From Myxococcales bacterium (lineage in GTDB: Bacteria > Myxococcota_A > UBA9160 > SMWR01), in the NCBI GenBank assembly GCA_022561775.1, contig JADFQO010000005.1, forward strand, positions 1 through 64,000: a DNA stretch of 64,000 nt, given 5' to 3'. The notes beneath the pieces are model-generated. The model saw only the letters and a program-made list of their open reading frames with translations, was not told the origin of the DNA and searched no databases. Position numbers and translations under genes: made by a program. Below, one piece after another: positions 63,340-64,000 of this stretch (positions are counted from its first letter, which is position 1; each line of letters begins with the position of its first letter).

Positions 63340-64000
63340 CAGGGCGGCCCGGACGCTACGGGGACGCCGCCGTACGACTCGACGCCACCACCCTCGTAGA
63401 CCTTGTGGGTCCCGCTCGTCACGATCGTATCCCCGCTGGTGAGTCCGGCCAGGATGATCACCTGACCCTCACGGCGCGTACCGAGTTCGACGGAGACCCG
63501 CTCCGCTAGATCTTCAGCAGTCACCCGCCATACGTAGGGGCCGATCGCGTCGTTGGCGATCGCCGACTCGGGAACGAGCAGGGCTTGCTCCGTGCGCTCG
63601 ACCTCGAGTTCGACACGCGCAAACATCCCGGGTCGCAGGCGTCCGTCGGAATTGGGCAGCCACGCCTTCAGCGCGAGTCGGCGGCTTGCCGGGTCGAGGG
63701 ATGGCGAGATGAAGTAGACCAGGCCTTCGAAGCGCTCGCCCGGGTACGCGGCCACCCGCGCTGCCACCACGAGGCCTGGCTGCGCCAGTGCGATCGCGTT
63801 TTCGGGAAGTGAGAACTGCAACTGCAGGCGATCTACGGCGTCGATCTGGACCAGCGCATCATCGGAGTCGACGCGATCTCCAGGCGAGACATGGCGCGCA
63901 CCTAGAGCGCCGTCGAACGGCGCGCGAATTTGCGTCCGATCGAGGTTGATTCGCGCGAGATCCACCACGGCTTCGGCGGCCGCTACCGCGGCTCGCGCCT
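63339..64000 (-). CDS. RND membrane fusion protein (HlyD/AcrA-like), N-terminus beyond window
   Basis: About 220 C-terminal residues are visible, frame open to the right edge. The C-terminal end of the coiled-coil hairpin (AVVDLARINLDRTQIRAPFD) leads into the lipoyl half (GALGARHVSPGDRVDSDDAL), then a beta-barrel and membrane-proximal domain (PENAIALAQPGLVVAARVAA, RRLALKAWLPNSDGRLRPGM, ALLVPESAIANDAIGPYVWR). Bridges the RND pump to an outer-membrane channel. Co-transcribed and translationally coupled to the permease. Confidence 0.93.
   Translation of the reverse strand, partial: ARAAVAAAEAVVDLARINLDRTQIRAPFDGALGARHVSPGDRVDSDDALVQIDAVDRLQLQFSLPENAIALAQPGLVVAARVAAYPGERFEGLVYFISPSLDPASRRLALKAWLPNSDGRLRPGMFARVELEVERTEQALLVPESAIANDAIGPYVWRVTAEDLAERVSVELGTRREGQVIILAGLTSGDTIVTSGTHKVYEGGGVESYGGVPVASGPP

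Overview
The window is a high-GC bacterial chromosome segment. It carries form I RuBisCO, a full menaquinone pathway, the hopanoid enzyme HpnH, a tungsten-type aldehyde oxidoreductase, bactofilin, a receiver/DUF4388-like regulator and several PEP-CTERM surface proteins. This mix suggests an uncultured Gram-negative, deltaproteobacterial-grade lineage (Myxococcota, Desulfobacterota or Binatota-like). That placement is inference from gene content only. No rRNA, tRNA or CRISPR was found.

Positions 1-31 kb are accessory. The left edge has two truncated genes abutting near 374-392. Next come a 1207-residue PEP-CTERM protein dominated by TPTA repeats, a Tat-exported amine oxidase, bactofilin, a multidomain signalling protein, a beta-roll surface protein, and PEP-CTERM lipase and metalloprotease genes. 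Three cytoplasmic or exported enzymes follow (N-acyl-D-amino acid deacylase, beta-lactamase-fold hydrolase, class V aminotransferase), then two more secreted repeat proteins and small redox and membrane proteins. Relics of an IS110-type and an IS3-type transposase lie here. The stretch ends with an OFA-type transporter, a cupin, an FHA protein, a small secreted repeat protein and a PP2C phosphatase.

Positions 31.4-37.6 kb hold a minus-strand carbon-fixation operon: class II fructose bisphosphatase, phosphoribulokinase, form IA RuBisCO large and small subunits, malyl-CoA lyase and serine-glyoxylate aminotransferase. A NarL-type regulator without the usual phosphoacceptor Asp sits just upstream and ends in its own terminator. 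Linking RuBisCO to two glyoxylate-consuming enzymes is the most notable system here. It suggests a built-in route for glyoxylate made from RuBisCO oxygenation, or a mixed CBB/malyl-CoA carbon cycle.

Positions 38.6-52 kb hold a molybdopterin oxidoreductase (plus strand) and, on the minus strand, a tightly overlapping menaquinone operon. In transcription order it reads MerR regulator, menG, menF, menD, menH, menB, menA, menC, menE, then a GFA-family protein and glutamyl-Q tRNA(Asp) synthetase. Most junctions overlap by 1-13 bases, implying translational coupling.

Positions 52-64 kb hold an MFS transporter, a methyltransferase overlapping a GreA/GreB factor, aldehyde ferredoxin oxidoreductase with a MoaD-like carrier, HpnH with a C-terminal extension, and a tripartite-efflux operon (membrane fusion protein, RND permease, GT39-like glycosyltransferase) that runs off the right edge.
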